Assembly: GCA_013178095.1 (NCBI GenBank)
Contig: JABLXK010000006.1
Coordinates: forward strand, 124,001-188,000
DNA: 64,000 nucleotides
Reading direction: 5' to 3'
DNA from: Anaerolineae bacterium
GTDB taxonomy: Bacteria > Chloroflexota > Anaerolineae > Anaerolineales > Anaerolineaceae
The notes beneath the pieces are model-generated. The model made no database searches and was not told where the DNA came from. It saw only the letters and a program-made list of their open reading frames with translations. The translations under genes and the position numbers were made by a program. Positions 25,668-35,650 of this stretch are shown piece by piece. The stretch's first letter is position 1. Each line of letters opens with the position of its first letter.

Positions 25668-27602
25668 ATGAGTCAGAAAAAAATCATTTCGGTTGCCCTG
25701 TTATTCATCGTTGGGATGCTTTCCGCCTGCCAGGCGCTCAAACTGACTGAACCAACTGCCACATTCCTGCCGCCTACGCCAACACCGATCCCGCCAACCG
25801 AATTGACCATTTGTATGCGATCTGAACCTGATTCACTCTACTTATACGGTCTGGATTCGCAATCGGCGGGTGACATTCTTTCACTGATCGCCGAAGGGCC
25901 ACGGACGCAATCCGATGGCACGCCCGACCCCGCCATCTTGCAATCAATCCCGAATTTCGATGATGGCAGCGCTTTGCTTACGCCGGTCAGCGTGCGAGCC
26001 GGCGACCAGGTGGTCAACGCCTATGGTCAATTGATCGCTTTGCAGGCCGGGGCGCGGGTTTTCCCCAGCGGCTGCACCACTGCCGCCTGCGCGGTGACCT
26101 GGGATGGCACTTCAGATTTGCAAATGGATCAGGCTTCGGCCACCTTTTATTTGAGAACAGGCGTCAGCTGGTCAGACGGCCAACCCTTGACCGCAGCGGA
26201 ATCGGTTTTCAGCTTCAATCTGGCTTTTGACGCTGATACGCCGGTGGATAAAACCCTGGTAAACAAAACCGCCAGTTATAGTGCTATCGACGAAAGCAGC
26301 GTGCAGTGGGTGGGCAAACCGGGCCTGCTGCCCGGGGATTTCAGCATTTATTTTTGGCTGCCGCTGCCGCAGCATGCCTGGGGCGATGCGTCCGCTGCCG
26401 ATTTGCTGACTTCGCAGCAAGCGAAAGAAAGTCCCCTGGGTTGGGGGCCATACGCGCTGGATGAATGGACGCGCGGTGATCACCTTCGCCTGAAAAAGAA
26501 TGAGCTTTATTTTCGAACCGGCGAAGGGCTGCCGAAATATGATTACGTTACTTTTAAATTTGTTCAATCCATGGATTTGAGCCAGGAAATAAGCGGCGCC
26601 TGCGACGTGATCGCGGACGACGCCGTCGATACCCAATGGCTGGCTGCTAATGCCGCCAACCTGGAAGCTTCTGGTTACCAGTTAAGAAAAGTCGATTCAG
26701 GAAATGTAGAGTTTCTGGCATTTGGGATTAACCCTGTTTCTTACGATGATTCCTACTATCCCTACGGCTCTGACCGTCCAGATATTTTCGGTGACGTCAA
26801 CACGCGCAAAGCCATCGCGCTGTGCATTGACCGGCAGGGCATCCTGGATGAACTGACTGGCGGGCTGGCGAAAGCAGCCGATACGTACCTGGTGAAAGAG
26901 AACAGCCTGTTAAACGGTCTTGCCTTGAGCCAGTATGCATACGACCCGACTCAGGGCAAAGCCCTGCTTGACCAGCTCGGTTGGAAAGATTATGACCAGA
27001 ACCCCGCCACCCCGCTGACCATGATCGCTACCAATACCACCGTGCCCTACGGTACTAATTTCACATTCACGCTGCTTACTTCCCTGTCCGAGATGCGCAA
27101 GGCCATCGCCGACAAAATCGCGGCCAATCTGGCGGAATGCGGCATCCAGGTGACCGTGGAACAAAAACCGTTAACTGAACTCTATCAACCCGGCCCGGAT
27201 GGGGCGGTTTTCGGCAGGAATTTTGATATGGCCTTGCTATCGATGGATTTCGGTTCCGAACCCCATTGTGGCTTGTTCACCAGCAGCGAAATTCCCACCA
27301 ATGCCAATTACTGGCTGGGAACCAGCACCGGCGGTTCAAATTTCATGGGTTATCGCAACACAGCTTATGATCAATCGTGCGATACAGCCGAATCAGCCGG
27401 CCTGGATAAAGCAGTATACACCGCCAGTATTCAAAGCACGCTGCAAATCCTCGCGGATACTTTGCCGTTCATTCCGCTATATAATCATCCGGAATACCTG
27501 CTCGTTCGCGACGATCTGTGCCTGGCGGAAAACCTCGATTCGCTGCAAAAAATGTTATTTTCAATTGAATCGTTAGACCCAAACGTCAGTTGCGGATCAT
27601 AG
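25668..27602 (+). CDS. Peptide ABC transporter substrate-binding lipoprotein (family 5), first copy
   Basis: SBP family-5 lipoprotein with lipobox MLSAC (Cys21), then a Thr/Pro-rich spacer typical of Chloroflexota lipoproteins, then the family-5 fold. The region GVSWSDGQPLTAAESVFSF corresponds to the family signature. It has several internal Cys residues, so disulfides are possible outside the membrane. 644 aa is on the long side. TGAGGAG precedes the ATG. It lies upstream of the oppDF genes, but a separate promoter at 27648 suggests partly independent expression. Confidence 0.88.
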   Translation: MSQKKIISVALLFIVGMLSACQALKLTEPTATFLPPTPTPIPPTELTICMRSEPDSLYLYGLDSQSAGDILSLIAEGPRTQSDGTPDPAILQSIPNFDDGSALLTPVSVRAGDQVVNAYGQLIALQAGARVFPSGCTTAACAVTWDGTSDLQMDQASATFYLRTGVSWSDGQPLTAAESVFSFNLAFDADTPVDKTLVNKTASYSAIDESSVQWVGKPGLLPGDFSIYFWLPLPQHAWGDASAADLLTSQQAKESPLGWGPYALDEWTRGDHLRLKKNELYFRTGEGLPKYDYVTFKFVQSMDLSQEISGACDVIADDAVDTQWLAANAANLEASGYQLRKVDSGNVEFLAFGINPVSYDDSYYPYGSDRPDIFGDVNTRKAIALCIDRQGILDELTGGLAKAADTYLVKENSLLNGLALSQYAYDPTQGKALLDQLGWKDYDQNPATPLTMIATNTTVPYGTNFTFTLLTSLSEMRKAIADKIAANLAECGIQVTVEQKPLTELYQPGPDGAVFGRNFDMALLSMDFGSEPHCGLFTSSEIPTNANYWLGTSTGGSNFMGYRNTAYDQSCDTAESAGLDKAVYTASIQSTLQILADTLPFIPLYNHPEYLLVRDDLCLAENLDSLQKMLFSIESLDPNVSCGS

Positions 27603-27647
27603 GATAGGCATTTATCATCTATAATCTAATTACATTTTTATACGAAT

Positions 27648-27676
27648 TTGACATGTATTTTTAATTATTGTAAAAT
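27648..27676 (+). promoter_or_regulatory. Sigma-70 promoter for the peptide transporter operon
   Basis: Consensus TTGACA (27648-27653), a 17-bp spacer, then TAAAAT (27671-27676). Predicted start near 27683, giving a leader of only about 14-22 nt. Confidence 0.82.
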
Positions 27677-27696
27677 CGGGTAATTCCCGAGAGGAA

Positions 27697-28701
27697 ATGG
27701 AGTTAATGGAAAGTCGTAATCAGATTCTTGAAGTCAATAATCTGGAGACACAATTCTCCACCTGGGAGGGGGTCGTACACGCTGTAAACGGAGTCTCATT
27801 CAATCTTGCGGAAGGTGAGACGCTTGGGATTGTCGGCGAAAGCGGTTGTGGCAAAAGCGTAACCATGTTATCAATGCTTCGCCTGATCCCTTCACCCCCT
27901 GGACGGATTGTAAATGGTTCCGCAATTTTTAAAAAGAAAGATCTTCTGAAAATCAATGAGGACGAGCTCAGCACAATCCGCGGGGCGCAAATCAGCCTGA
28001 TCTTCCAGGACCCGATGACATTTTTCAACCCGGTATTGACGATCGGAGAACAGGTCATCGAACCTCTGCAAACTCACCTGAATATTTCCGAGAACGATGC
28101 CCGCGACAGGGCAATTGAAATTCTCGATTTGGTCGGTATCCCCAACCCGGCAGAGCGCTTGAAGGATTATCCGCATCAATTCTCAGGGGGTATGCGCCAG
28201 CGTGCCATGATTGCCATGGCGCTTATTTGCTCGCCTCAAATCCTGATCGCCGATGAACCGACCACGGCTTTGGACGTAACCGTGCAGGCTCAGATCGTCG
28301 ACCTGGTCAAGAAACTACGCAGCGAATTGGGCATGGCGGTCATTTGGATCACCCACGACCTGGGCATTGTGGCCGGACTGGTAGATCGTGTGATCGTTAT
28401 GTACGCCGGTTATATTGTGGAAGAAGCACCCGTGAAGGAGCTTTATAGAGCGCCAGGCCATCCTTATACCAAAGGTCTGCTCGGCAGCCTGCCGCGGTTG
28501 GATGCCAACGAACGCGAACGGCTGGCCTCGATTGAAGGTATTCCTCCTGTCTTGTATCGTAAAGCCTCGACCTGTCCCTTTGCTCCCCGCTGCCCATATC
28601 GAATCGATCATTGTTTCAATGAAAACCCGAAATTGATGGAAATCAGTCCAAATCACAAGGTCGCGTGTTGGGTGGATATTGAAAATCGCAAGGAGCGATA
28701 G
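27697..28701 (+). CDS. dppD: Peptide ABC transporter ATP-binding protein (DppD/OppD-like)
   Basis: ABC ATPase of the dipeptide/oligopeptide importer. Walker A is GESGCGKSV, the signature FSGGMRQR, Walker [13 protein letters not shown], and the switch His lies in WITHDLG. The C-terminal oligopeptide-transport extension carries the 4Cys pattern of the DppD/OppD family ([12 protein letters not shown]). An ATG at 27706 is an alternative start with a better-placed purine-rich site. It is followed at once by its DppF partner. Confidence 0.92.
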   Translation: MELMESRNQILEVNNLETQFSTWEGVVHAVNGVSFNLAEGETLGIVGESGCGKSVTMLSMLRLIPSPPGRIVNGSAIFKKKDLLKINEDELSTIRGAQISLIFQDPMTFFNPVLTIGEQVIEPLQTHLNISENDARDRAIEILDLVGIPNPAERLKDYPHQFSGGMRQRAMIAMALICSPQILIADEPTTALDVTVQAQIVDLVKKLRSELGMAVIWITHDLGIVAGLVDRVIVMYAGYIVEEAPVKELYRAPGHPYTKGLLGSLPRLDANERERLASIEGIPPVLYRKASTCPFAPRCPYRIDHCFNENPKLMEISPNHKVACWVDIENRKER

Positions 28702-28706
28702 CCCTG

Positions 28707-29684
28707 ATGATGAATGACAATGTCCTGCTTAAAGTAGATAATCTGGTCCAATATTTCCCCATACGCAGAGGCGTGCTGCAGCACACGGTCGGTTACGTTC
28801 ACGCAGTGGATGGCATCAGTTTTGAAGTTCACAAAGGCGAAACACTCGGTTTAGTGGGAGAATCCGGCTGCGGCAAGACCACCACCGGGCGGTCGATCCT
28901 GCAATTGTATAAACCAACCAGCGGCAACGTTTACTTCGATGGTGTCAACCTGGTGGATCTGAAAGGCGAAAAGATACGCGTGCTGCGCAGGCGCATTCAG
29001 ATGATCTTCCAGGATCCGTATGCCAGCCTGAACCCGCGCATGACCGTTGAGGAGATCATCAGCGAACCTCTGTTGATCCACAAGATCATCGACTCTTCCA
29101 AGACCCGCGATCGCGTCAAGGAACTTTTGGAACTGGTGCGACTGAACCCGGCCTATATCGATCGCTACCCGCACGAGTTTTCCGGCGGACAGCGCCAGCG
29201 CATCGGCGTGGCCCGCGCGCTGGCCTTGAATCCCGACCTGATTGTCTGCGATGAACCGATTTCTGCGCTGGACGTTTCCGTTCAGGCGCAGATCGTCAAC
29301 CTGCTTGAAGATTTGCAGAAAGAAATGGGCCTGACTTACCTGTTTATTGCCCATGACCTGTCCGTTGTCCGCCACATCAGCAACCGCGTGGCAGTCATGT
29401 ACCTGGGTGTGATCATGGAGCTCGCGGATCGGGACGAGCTGTATAAGAATCCTCTGCATCCTTACACCACAGCGCTACTGTCAGCCGTACCCATTCCGGA
29501 CCCCGAAATCGAAGAAAAGAGAAAGCGGATCATTCTGGAAGGGGATGTGCCTTCTCCGGTCAACCCTCCTTCAGGATGCCGGTTCCGCACAAGATGCCCA
29601 ATCGCAAAAGAGATTTGCGCGCAGGAACGTCCTGCCTGGCGAGAGGTTAAAAAGGGCCATTTTGTTGCTTGTCATTTTGCGTGA
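28707..29684 (+). CDS. dppF: Peptide ABC transporter ATP-binding protein (DppF/OppF-like)
   Basis: The second ATPase of the importer. Walker A is GESGCGKTT, the signature [10 protein letters not shown], Walker [13 protein letters not shown], and the switch His in IAHDLSVV. The C-terminal [11 protein letters not shown] segment with a later Cys matches the OppF extension. 5 bp after the previous gene, in operon with it and with the second binding protein. Confidence 0.92.
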   Translation: MMNDNVLLKVDNLVQYFPIRRGVLQHTVGYVHAVDGISFEVHKGETLGLVGESGCGKTTTGRSILQLYKPTSGNVYFDGVNLVDLKGEKIRVLRRRIQMIFQDPYASLNPRMTVEEIISEPLLIHKIIDSSKTRDRVKELLELVRLNPAYIDRYPHEFSGGQRQRIGVARALALNPDLIVCDEPISALDVSVQAQIVNLLEDLQKEMGLTYLFIAHDLSVVRHISNRVAVMYLGVIMELADRDELYKNPLHPYTTALLSAVPIPDPEIEEKRKRIILEGDVPSPVNPPSGCRFRTRCPIAKEICAQERPAWREVKKGHFVACHFA

Positions 29685-29813
29685 AAATACCGGTAGAAAG
29701 TCTATCGAATTATTTAAAAATGAAGAAAGGTTTGAATTGAGAGGAGGTGGTTTCCAACAACTTACCCATCATTGTTTTGCAAAGAAAAATCAACCTATAT
29801 CTCGGAGGAGAAA

Positions 29814-31823
29814 ATGAACAAAAAGATTTTGACAATTCTAAGCATCGTCTTAGTCTTTGGCATGCTGATCATCTCCTGTGGACCCAAAGCTGCGGAAGCT
29901 CCCACAGAGGCATCAGAAGCCGAAGCGCCGGCTGCTGAAGAACCAGCAGCTGCGGCACCTGCGACCTTCGCATCGAAGGATCCCACCACGTTCAATACGG
30001 TCACCATTGGTGAGCCAGATACCCTCGATCCTGCGATCGATTACGAAACCGCCGGTTCTGAAATCCTGCAGAACGTATACGAAACCCTCGTGTTCTACAA
30101 GAAGGACAGCGCCACGGAATTCGTTCCCATGCTGGCTTCCGATTGGACAGTCTCAGATGACGGGTTGACCTATACGTTCAACATCCGCCAGGGCGTCACC
30201 TTCCATAACGGCGATCCCCTGACCCCGTCGGATGTCGCTTACTCCCTGCAGAGAGTCCTGCTGAACGGCAACACCAACTCACCGCATTTGCTGCTATCGG
30301 AACCCTTCCTCGGCATTGGTATCATCGACGTCTCCATGCTGATCGATCCCGAAGGAAACCTGATGGATTCCCGCGAGGGTATGCAGGCTGTGGATGCCGC
30401 TCAATTGAAATCGGTCTGCGAGAAGGTCAAAGCTGCTGTGGTAGCCGACGATGCTGCCGGTACGGTCACAATGACCCTTGCCCAGCCTTACGGCCCGTTC
30501 ATCGCTACCCTGGCTCACAACATTGCTTCCATTGTTGACGCCAAATGGGCTGCCGAACAGGGCGCCTGGGACGGCTCCTGCGATACCTGGCAGGATTACT
30601 ATGCCACCACCTGGGAAAATTCCCCGATTGCCGAGATCACCAATGGCACCGGCCCCTTCATGCTGGAATCCTGGGACCATGCTTCCAAGACCCTTACCCT
30701 GACCCGCAATGACAACTACTGGCGCAGCGAAGCCCTGTGGGATGGCGCCCAGACCGGCCCCGCCAAACTGGCGCGTGTCGTGATCCAGGGCGTGGACGAG
30801 TGGGGCACCCGCTTTTCCATGCTGCAGGCTGGCGATGCCGATTCCGCAGTGGTTCCGATCGCCAACGTTTCCCAGGTCGATCCATTGGTCGGCGAGAGAG
30901 TTGATTACGATGCCAAGGCAGGCGCGTTCGGCCCCGCAGTGGCAACCGAAACAGCAGATCAGCCGCTGCGCCTGTTCTACGGCGCTCCCGGCCTGTTCCG
31001 CGGTGATATCCTGATGACCGAACAGGTCCAGGTTCCCGAAGGCGGAAGCCCCTATATCGGCAGCGGCAAGCTGGACGGCAAAGGTATTCCTGCGAATTTC
31101 TTCCTGGATGAGCACATCCGCAAAGCGTTCAACTATTGCATGGACTGGGACACGATGATCCAGGACTTCTATCAGGGCGACGCTGTCCGCACATCTTATT
31201 CACTGGTTCTGCCCGGCGAGATTGGTTACAATCCTGACGACCCGATGTATGAATACGATCCTGCCAAATGCGAAGAAGAATTCAAAGCCGCTGAACTCGT
31301 CAATGAGGACGGCAAGGGTGTTTGGGATACCGGCTTCTACTTTGTCTCCGTCTGGAACTCCGGCAATACTGCCCGCCAGACTGCTCTGACTATTCTGTCC
31401 GATTCCCTCAAGAAGGTCAATCCGAAATTCCAGATGGAAGTTCTTTCCATGCCTTGGGCGGCTATGCTGCATTACTACCAGGCCAAACAATTGCCTATGT
31501 ACATGATCGGCTGGCAGGAAGACATCCACGACCCGCATAACTGGTACTCACCCTACCTGGTAGGCACCTACGGCAGCAACTTCGCATTCCCCGATGAAGT
31601 TGCAGCAATGTTCACCGATTATGTTAATCGTGGTGTGGCTGCCTCCGACGCCGCCGCGCGCGAAGCTGTCTACAAAGAATTGAACCAGAAAGTTTACGAC
31701 TACGCTCCTATCATCAATGGCCCCGTTCCCACGAACCGCCATTATGAACAGCGCTGGGTAAACGGTTACTACTTCAATCCTCTGTACGGTGGTTTCTACT
31801 ACTACGAGTTGTCCAAGAACTAA
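29814..31823 (+). CDS. Peptide ABC transporter substrate-binding lipoprotein (family 5), second copy
   Basis: Lipobox LIISC (Cys22) followed by an Ala/Glu/Pro-rich spacer and a complete family-5 solute-binding fold. The region GVTFHNGDPLTPSDVAYSL is the family signature. GGAGGAG lies 3 bp before ATG 29814, which settles the start. It is inside the dppDF-dppBC operon, so it is probably the cognate binding protein. A 13-bp perfect hairpin just downstream may raise its expression over the permeases. Confidence 0.92.
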   Translation: MNKKILTILSIVLVFGMLIISCGPKAAEAPTEASEAEAPAAEEPAAAAPATFASKDPTTFNTVTIGEPDTLDPAIDYETAGSEILQNVYETLVFYKKDSATEFVPMLASDWTVSDDGLTYTFNIRQGVTFHNGDPLTPSDVAYSLQRVLLNGNTNSPHLLLSEPFLGIGIIDVSMLIDPEGNLMDSREGMQAVDAAQLKSVCEKVKAAVVADDAAGTVTMTLAQPYGPFIATLAHNIASIVDAKWAAEQGAWDGSCDTWQDYYATTWENSPIAEITNGTGPFMLESWDHASKTLTLTRNDNYWRSEALWDGAQTGPAKLARVVIQGVDEWGTRFSMLQAGDADSAVVPIANVSQVDPLVGERVDYDAKAGAFGPAVATETADQPLRLFYGAPGLFRGDILMTEQVQVPEGGSPYIGSGKLDGKGIPANFFLDEHIRKAFNYCMDWDTMIQDFYQGDAVRTSYSLVLPGEIGYNPDDPMYEYDPAKCEEEFKAAELVNEDGKGVWDTGFYFVSVWNSGNTARQTALTILSDSLKKVNPKFQMEVLSMPWAAMLHYYQAKQLPMYMIGWQEDIHDPHNWYSPYLVGTYGSNFAFPDEVAAMFTDYVNRGVAASDAAAREAVYKELNQKVYDYAPIINGPVPTNRHYEQRWVNGYYFNPLYGGFYYYELSKN

Positions 31824-31844
31824 GCGAACTACCAATAATTAAAC

Positions 31845-31874
31845 AAGGGTCTGGGTTGAAAAACCCAGACCCTT
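31845..31874 (+). promoter_or_regulatory. Intercistronic 13-bp hairpin with GAAA tetraloop
   Basis: AAGGGTCTGGGTT (31845-31857), loop GAAA (31858-31861), and the exact complement (31862-31874). No T-run follows, so it is not a classic terminator. In binding-protein transporter operons such a hairpin after the SBP gene stabilises the upstream mRNA, as in malE-malF; that role is inferred here. Confidence 0.6.
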
Positions 31875-31897
31875 ACGAGGTAAAAACTGGAAATCTT

Positions 31898-32968
31898 ATG
31901 ACAACTTATATTATTCGACGAATTTTATTAGTACCCTTGCTATTATTAGGCGTTACCATCATCATCTTTGGAATGCTGCAATTCCTGCAGCCAGCCGAAA
32001 GGGCAGCGCTTTATATACGCGATATTCCCAAGAATCCCGAAGCGCTGGAATCTGTTATCCGCACGTATGGTTTGGATAAGCCGATTTACATCCAATACTG
32101 GAATTGGCTGGTAGGTCAGAAAAATCCGAACACGGGTGAGATACACGGCGGTATTTTACGCGGCGATTTCGGTTATTCGCGCGTCGGCGCCGAGCCGGTG
32201 ATTGATATGATCAAACACCGTTTCCCCGCCACCCTCGAGCTGGCAATCTGGGCGATTATACCGATCATTGTAGTGGGTGTGTGGCTGGGTATTCAGGCGG
32301 CCATCAACCATAACAAATTTATCGACCAATTCGCCCGCGTTTTCAGCATCATTGGTTATTCATTTCCAGCTTTTGTTTTTGGTTTGTTGGTATTGATGAT
32401 TTTTTATGCCAATCTAAAATGGTTCCCGCCCGGGCGTCTTTCCAATTGGGTGATTGCCGAGATTAATTCAGGCTCATTTAAAACCTATACCAACCTGATG
32501 ACAATCGATGCCTTGATCAACGGCCGTTTGGATGTTTTATGGGACGCTCTGCGTCATTTGATCCTGCCGGTTATCACCCTTTCCTATATAAGCTGGGCGA
32601 CTTTTCTAAGGATCACGCGCTCATCCATGTTAGAGACCTTGAACCAGGACTACATGACTACCGCTAAAGCCAAGGGTATCTCGACCAAGGTCGCCATCAA
32701 GAAACACGCGCTGCCTAATGCCTTGATCCCGGTGGTGACGATCTCCGGTTTTACTGTGGTCAGTTTGCTGGGGGGTGTGGTGATAACCGAAACGATCTTT
32801 AATTTCCCCGGCATCGGTTCGGCGGCTGCCAATGCGGCTTCGCAGTTAGATGTGGTGACCGTGCTTGGTTTTGCGCTATTTAATGGCGTGATCCTGATCC
32901 TGGCGAACCTGGTGGCGGATATCCTGTATGCCCTGGTTGACCCCCGTATCCGGCTATCGACTAATTGA
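31898..32968 (+). CDS. dppB: Peptide ABC transporter permease (DppB-like)
   Basis: Binding-protein-dependent permease with N-terminal membrane helix YIIRRILLVPLLLLG, about six helices in total, and the EAA-like motif near DYMTTAKAKGIS..KKHALPNAL. The start MTTYIIRR (31898) is chosen because the upstream part of the longer frame overlaps the hairpin. In operon between the second SBP and dppC. Confidence 0.9.
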   Translation: MTTYIIRRILLVPLLLLGVTIIIFGMLQFLQPAERAALYIRDIPKNPEALESVIRTYGLDKPIYIQYWNWLVGQKNPNTGEIHGGILRGDFGYSRVGAEPVIDMIKHRFPATLELAIWAIIPIIVVGVWLGIQAAINHNKFIDQFARVFSIIGYSFPAFVFGLLVLMIFYANLKWFPPGRLSNWVIAEINSGSFKTYTNLMTIDALINGRLDVLWDALRHLILPVITLSYISWATFLRITRSSMLETLNQDYMTTAKAKGISTKVAIKKHALPNALIPVVTISGFTVVSLLGGVVITETIFNFPGIGSAAANAASQLDVVTVLGFALFNGVILILANLVADILYALVDPRIRLSTN

Positions 32969-32975
32969 GGTGTGA

Positions 32976-34088
32976 ATGAAAGCAACTCCTGAACGAAACT
33001 TGAATAACCATTCGGAGAACGGCCTTTCGACAGAAAGCAAGGAAAAGCTGAACCTGCTTAAGGCCGACGTCATCGCCACCCGCAAAGTCGGCCGGCTCGA
33101 GCGGATCATCGGCAAAGAAACATACCGGATCTTGAAAGGGCTGGTGACCACGCCGACCTCGATCATTGGCTTGGTCCTGATCGCTTTATTTGTAATCATC
33201 GCTTTGGCCGCTCCGATCATCGCCCCGCCCATTCCGGGCACCAATCCTTATTCAATGCCCCGCGATGGCTACAGCGCCCAACCCAAACCACCCATGAGCG
33301 AATGGAAGTCAGGCACTCCTCCGATTCCGTTCTGGTACACAGCCTTGACCGGCCGCGAGGAGTGGGTGCACCTCATGGGTACCTCCTCAAACGCTTATGA
33401 TATTTTCTATGGCGTTGTTTGGGGAACTCGCACGGCATTGAAGACCGGCGTCATCATTGAAATCGCCACGTTGATCATCGGCATCCTGGTCGGGTCGATT
33501 TCAGCTTATTACGGCGGCGTGGTCGATAACATCATCATGCGCATTGTGGATATCTTCATGACCCTGCCGTTCATCCTGGCTGCCCTGATCCTGGCAGCGG
33601 TTTTAATGCCTGTGCTGGGCAGGAGCACGCTGCCTTCAGTAATTGCCTTGATTGTGTTCGGGTGGATGAGTTACGCCCGTTTGATCCGCGGAGATATTCT
33701 GGCAGTTAAAGAAAGAGACTACGTACTGGCCGCACGCGTGATTGGCGTGAGAAACAGCAAAATCCTTTTCAAACACATCATTCCCAACGCGATCTTCCCG
33801 ACCCTGGTGATGGCTTCCATGGATATCGGTACGTATGTCTTGAATTTCGCTGCGTTGTCTTTCCTTGGAATCGGAACCGAAGTCGGATATTCCGACTGGG
33901 GACAAATTCTCAGTTTCGCCCGCGACTGGATCACCCAGTTGGGAACGTACTGGTACATTGTGGTCTACCCCGGCATCACCCTGATCCTGTTTGTGCTTGG
34001 TTGGAACCTTTTGGGAGACGCTGTACGCGACGTGATGGATCCCAGAATTCGCAAGATGCAAGAGGCTTCTTCGAGTTCAGAAAGTTGA
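32976..34088 (+). CDS. dppC: Peptide ABC transporter permease (DppC-like)
   Basis: The partner permease. It has a long soluble N-terminus (about 45 residues), six predicted helices, and the EAA loop with ERDYVLAARVIG..KHIIPNA. An extra periplasmic/extracellular segment after the first helix (about residues 85-130) is Pro-rich. GAGGTG precedes the ATG, 7 bp after dppB. Last gene of the transporter operon. Confidence 0.9.
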   Translation: MKATPERNLNNHSENGLSTESKEKLNLLKADVIATRKVGRLERIIGKETYRILKGLVTTPTSIIGLVLIALFVIIALAAPIIAPPIPGTNPYSMPRDGYSAQPKPPMSEWKSGTPPIPFWYTALTGREEWVHLMGTSSNAYDIFYGVVWGTRTALKTGVIIEIATLIIGILVGSISAYYGGVVDNIIMRIVDIFMTLPFILAALILAAVLMPVLGRSTLPSVIALIVFGWMSYARLIRGDILAVKERDYVLAARVIGVRNSKILFKHIIPNAIFPTLVMASMDIGTYVLNFAALSFLGIGTEVGYSDWGQILSFARDWITQLGTYWYIVVYPGITLILFVLGWNLLGDAVRDVMDPRIRKMQEASSSSES

Positions 34089-34158
34089 TCAGCCGGAAAA
34101 TTCGCCGTGACGGGTATTTTGTGCTAAAATTCATACCCGTTCATGGAACCTGGAACGC

Positions 34159-34229
34159 TGGGGCATGGTGCAACGGCAGCACACCGGACTTTGAATCCGT
34201 GGATCTTGGTTCGAATCCGAGTGCCCCAG
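34159..34229 (+). tRNA. tRNA-Gln, anticodon TTG
   Basis: A 7-bp acceptor stem (TGGGGCA with TGCCCCA), D-arm, anticodon loop CTTTGAA with TTG at 34191-34193, and a T-arm containing GGTTCGAATCC. No encoded CCA. The first pair of the anticodon stem is a C-T mismatch. TAAAAT at 34125-34130 could be its -10 box. A T-run follows the gene. Confidence 0.93.
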
Positions 34230-34269
34230 CCTTTTTTCCCGATATTTGCATCAGGCAAGGTGTTATCGC

Positions 34270-35631
34270 ATGAACAATCAAAAGCCTCAAATTGACGTTG
34301 TTATCCTGGCAGCGGGGTTGGGAACACGCATGAAATCCAGCAAGCCCAAAGTGCTGCACGAGCTGCTGGGAAAACCCATGGTGGAGTACATTCTGGATGC
34401 GGTCAACGATTTGTGCGCTGACCCGCCCGTTATCGTAGTCGGCAACCAGGCCGACCTGGTGCGCCAGGTATTAGGCAGCAAGGCTCGCTTTGCTTTACAG
34501 GAACCCCAATTGGGTACTGCCGACGCGGTCAAGAGCGCCCGGTTAATGCTCAAAGGAAAATCAGATATTGTGCTGGTAGCCAATTCCGATTTTCCACTCA
34601 TTACCTCCGAAACGTATCAGGGCTTGGTCGGGAAGCACATGCAATCCGGCAGCGTGATGACCATCTCCACGGTAGTGGAGGAAAATCCGCGTGGATTTGG
34701 CCGCATCGTGCGCGACGCGCAGGGGCGGGTTTGCCGTATTGTAGAGGAAAAAGCCGCATCAACCGATGAACTGAAAATCACGGAATTGAATTCCAATCCC
34801 TATTGCTTCGACGCCGATTGGCTGTGGGATGCTTTGGACCGTATCCAAAAATCGGCCGTGGGCGAATATTACCTGACTGACCTGGTCGAAATTGCCTATC
34901 AGGAGGGCAAACTGGTCGAGGCTTACGAAGTGGTGGATAAAGAAGAGTCCATTGGCATCAACAACCGCATCCACTTGGCTGAAGCCACCCGCGTGGCGCA
35001 GAAACGCACCAACGAAAAATGGATGCTGGAAGGCGTTACCATGATCGACCCGTCGCGGGTTTATATCGAAAGCAGTGTGACCATCGGCAAAGACACGGTT
35101 TTATTTCCCGAAGTCTATCTGTATGGCAGCACCCGCATTGGTGAGGGCTGCACGCTGGGCCCGTCGGTCGTGATGGAAGATACCGAAATCGGCGATGGCT
35201 GCAAGATCAAGTTCGCCGTCCTGGAGAAAGCCAAAATGGAGAACCACGTGGACATGGGGCCGTTCGGCCACCTGCGCAAAGGCGCCCACCTGGCCGACCA
35301 CGTGCACATGGGCAATTTCGGTGAGATCAAGAACTCCTACCTGGGTGAAGGCACCAAGATGGGCCATTTCTCCTACATTGGCGACGCGCAAATCGGCAAA
35401 GACGTCAACATTGGAGCAGGCACCATCACCTGCAATTTCGATGGCGTGAACAAGTTCAAGACCGAGATCGGCGACGATGTTTTCATCGGAAGCGATACCA
35501 TGCTGGTGGCGCCGGTGAAAATCGGCAAGGGCGCCAAAACCGGCGCGGGCGCGGTGGTCACTCACGACGTGGCAGATGAAAACGTGGTGGTGGGCGTGCC
35601 TGCCAAACCCCTCAAGAAAAAATCGGAATAA
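34270..35631 (+). CDS. glmU: Bifunctional UDP-N-acetylglucosamine pyrophosphorylase / glucosamine-1-phosphate acetyltransferase
   Basis: It makes UDP-GlcNAc for peptidoglycan and surface polymers. The N-terminal nucleotidyltransferase has LAAGLGTRMKSSKPKVLH, and a QLGTADAV-type segment. The C-terminal left-handed beta-helix has hexapeptide repeats and the acetyltransferase-site region GTITCNFDGVNKFKT. Length 453 aa from ATG 34270 (AAGG 9 bp upstream) is typical. It starts 40 bp after tRNA-Gln and is followed by cdd and recO in the same direction. Confidence 0.94.
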   Translation: MNNQKPQIDVVILAAGLGTRMKSSKPKVLHELLGKPMVEYILDAVNDLCADPPVIVVGNQADLVRQVLGSKARFALQEPQLGTADAVKSARLMLKGKSDIVLVANSDFPLITSETYQGLVGKHMQSGSVMTISTVVEENPRGFGRIVRDAQGRVCRIVEEKAASTDELKITELNSNPYCFDADWLWDALDRIQKSAVGEYYLTDLVEIAYQEGKLVEAYEVVDKEESIGINNRIHLAEATRVAQKRTNEKWMLEGVTMIDPSRVYIESSVTIGKDTVLFPEVYLYGSTRIGEGCTLGPSVVMEDTEIGDGCKIKFAVLEKAKMENHVDMGPFGHLRKGAHLADHVHMGNFGEIKNSYLGEGTKMGHFSYIGDAQIGKDVNIGAGTITCNFDGVNKFKTEIGDDVFIGSDTMLVAPVKIGKGAKTGAGAVVTHDVADENVVVGVPAKPLKKKSE

Positions 35632-35650
35632 CCCGGAAAGGGATTTATAA

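Noticed and set aside
29738-29752. Strong Shine-Dalgarno-like GAGAGGAGGTGG with no start codon at proper distance
   Set aside because: No ATG, GTG or TTG lies 5-10 nt downstream that opens a convincing peptide. The true SBP gene has its own GGAGGAG site at about 29804.
30294-31115. 273-codon minus-strand frame within the second peptide-binding protein
   Set aside because: It is antisense to a well-supported SBP gene, with Gly/Ala-rich repetitive translation and no motif.
34141-34359. Minus-strand frame across the tRNA (with GALGFEPRSTDSKSG-like translation)
   Set aside because: This peptide is a well-known artefact of translating a tRNA gene on the reverse strand.
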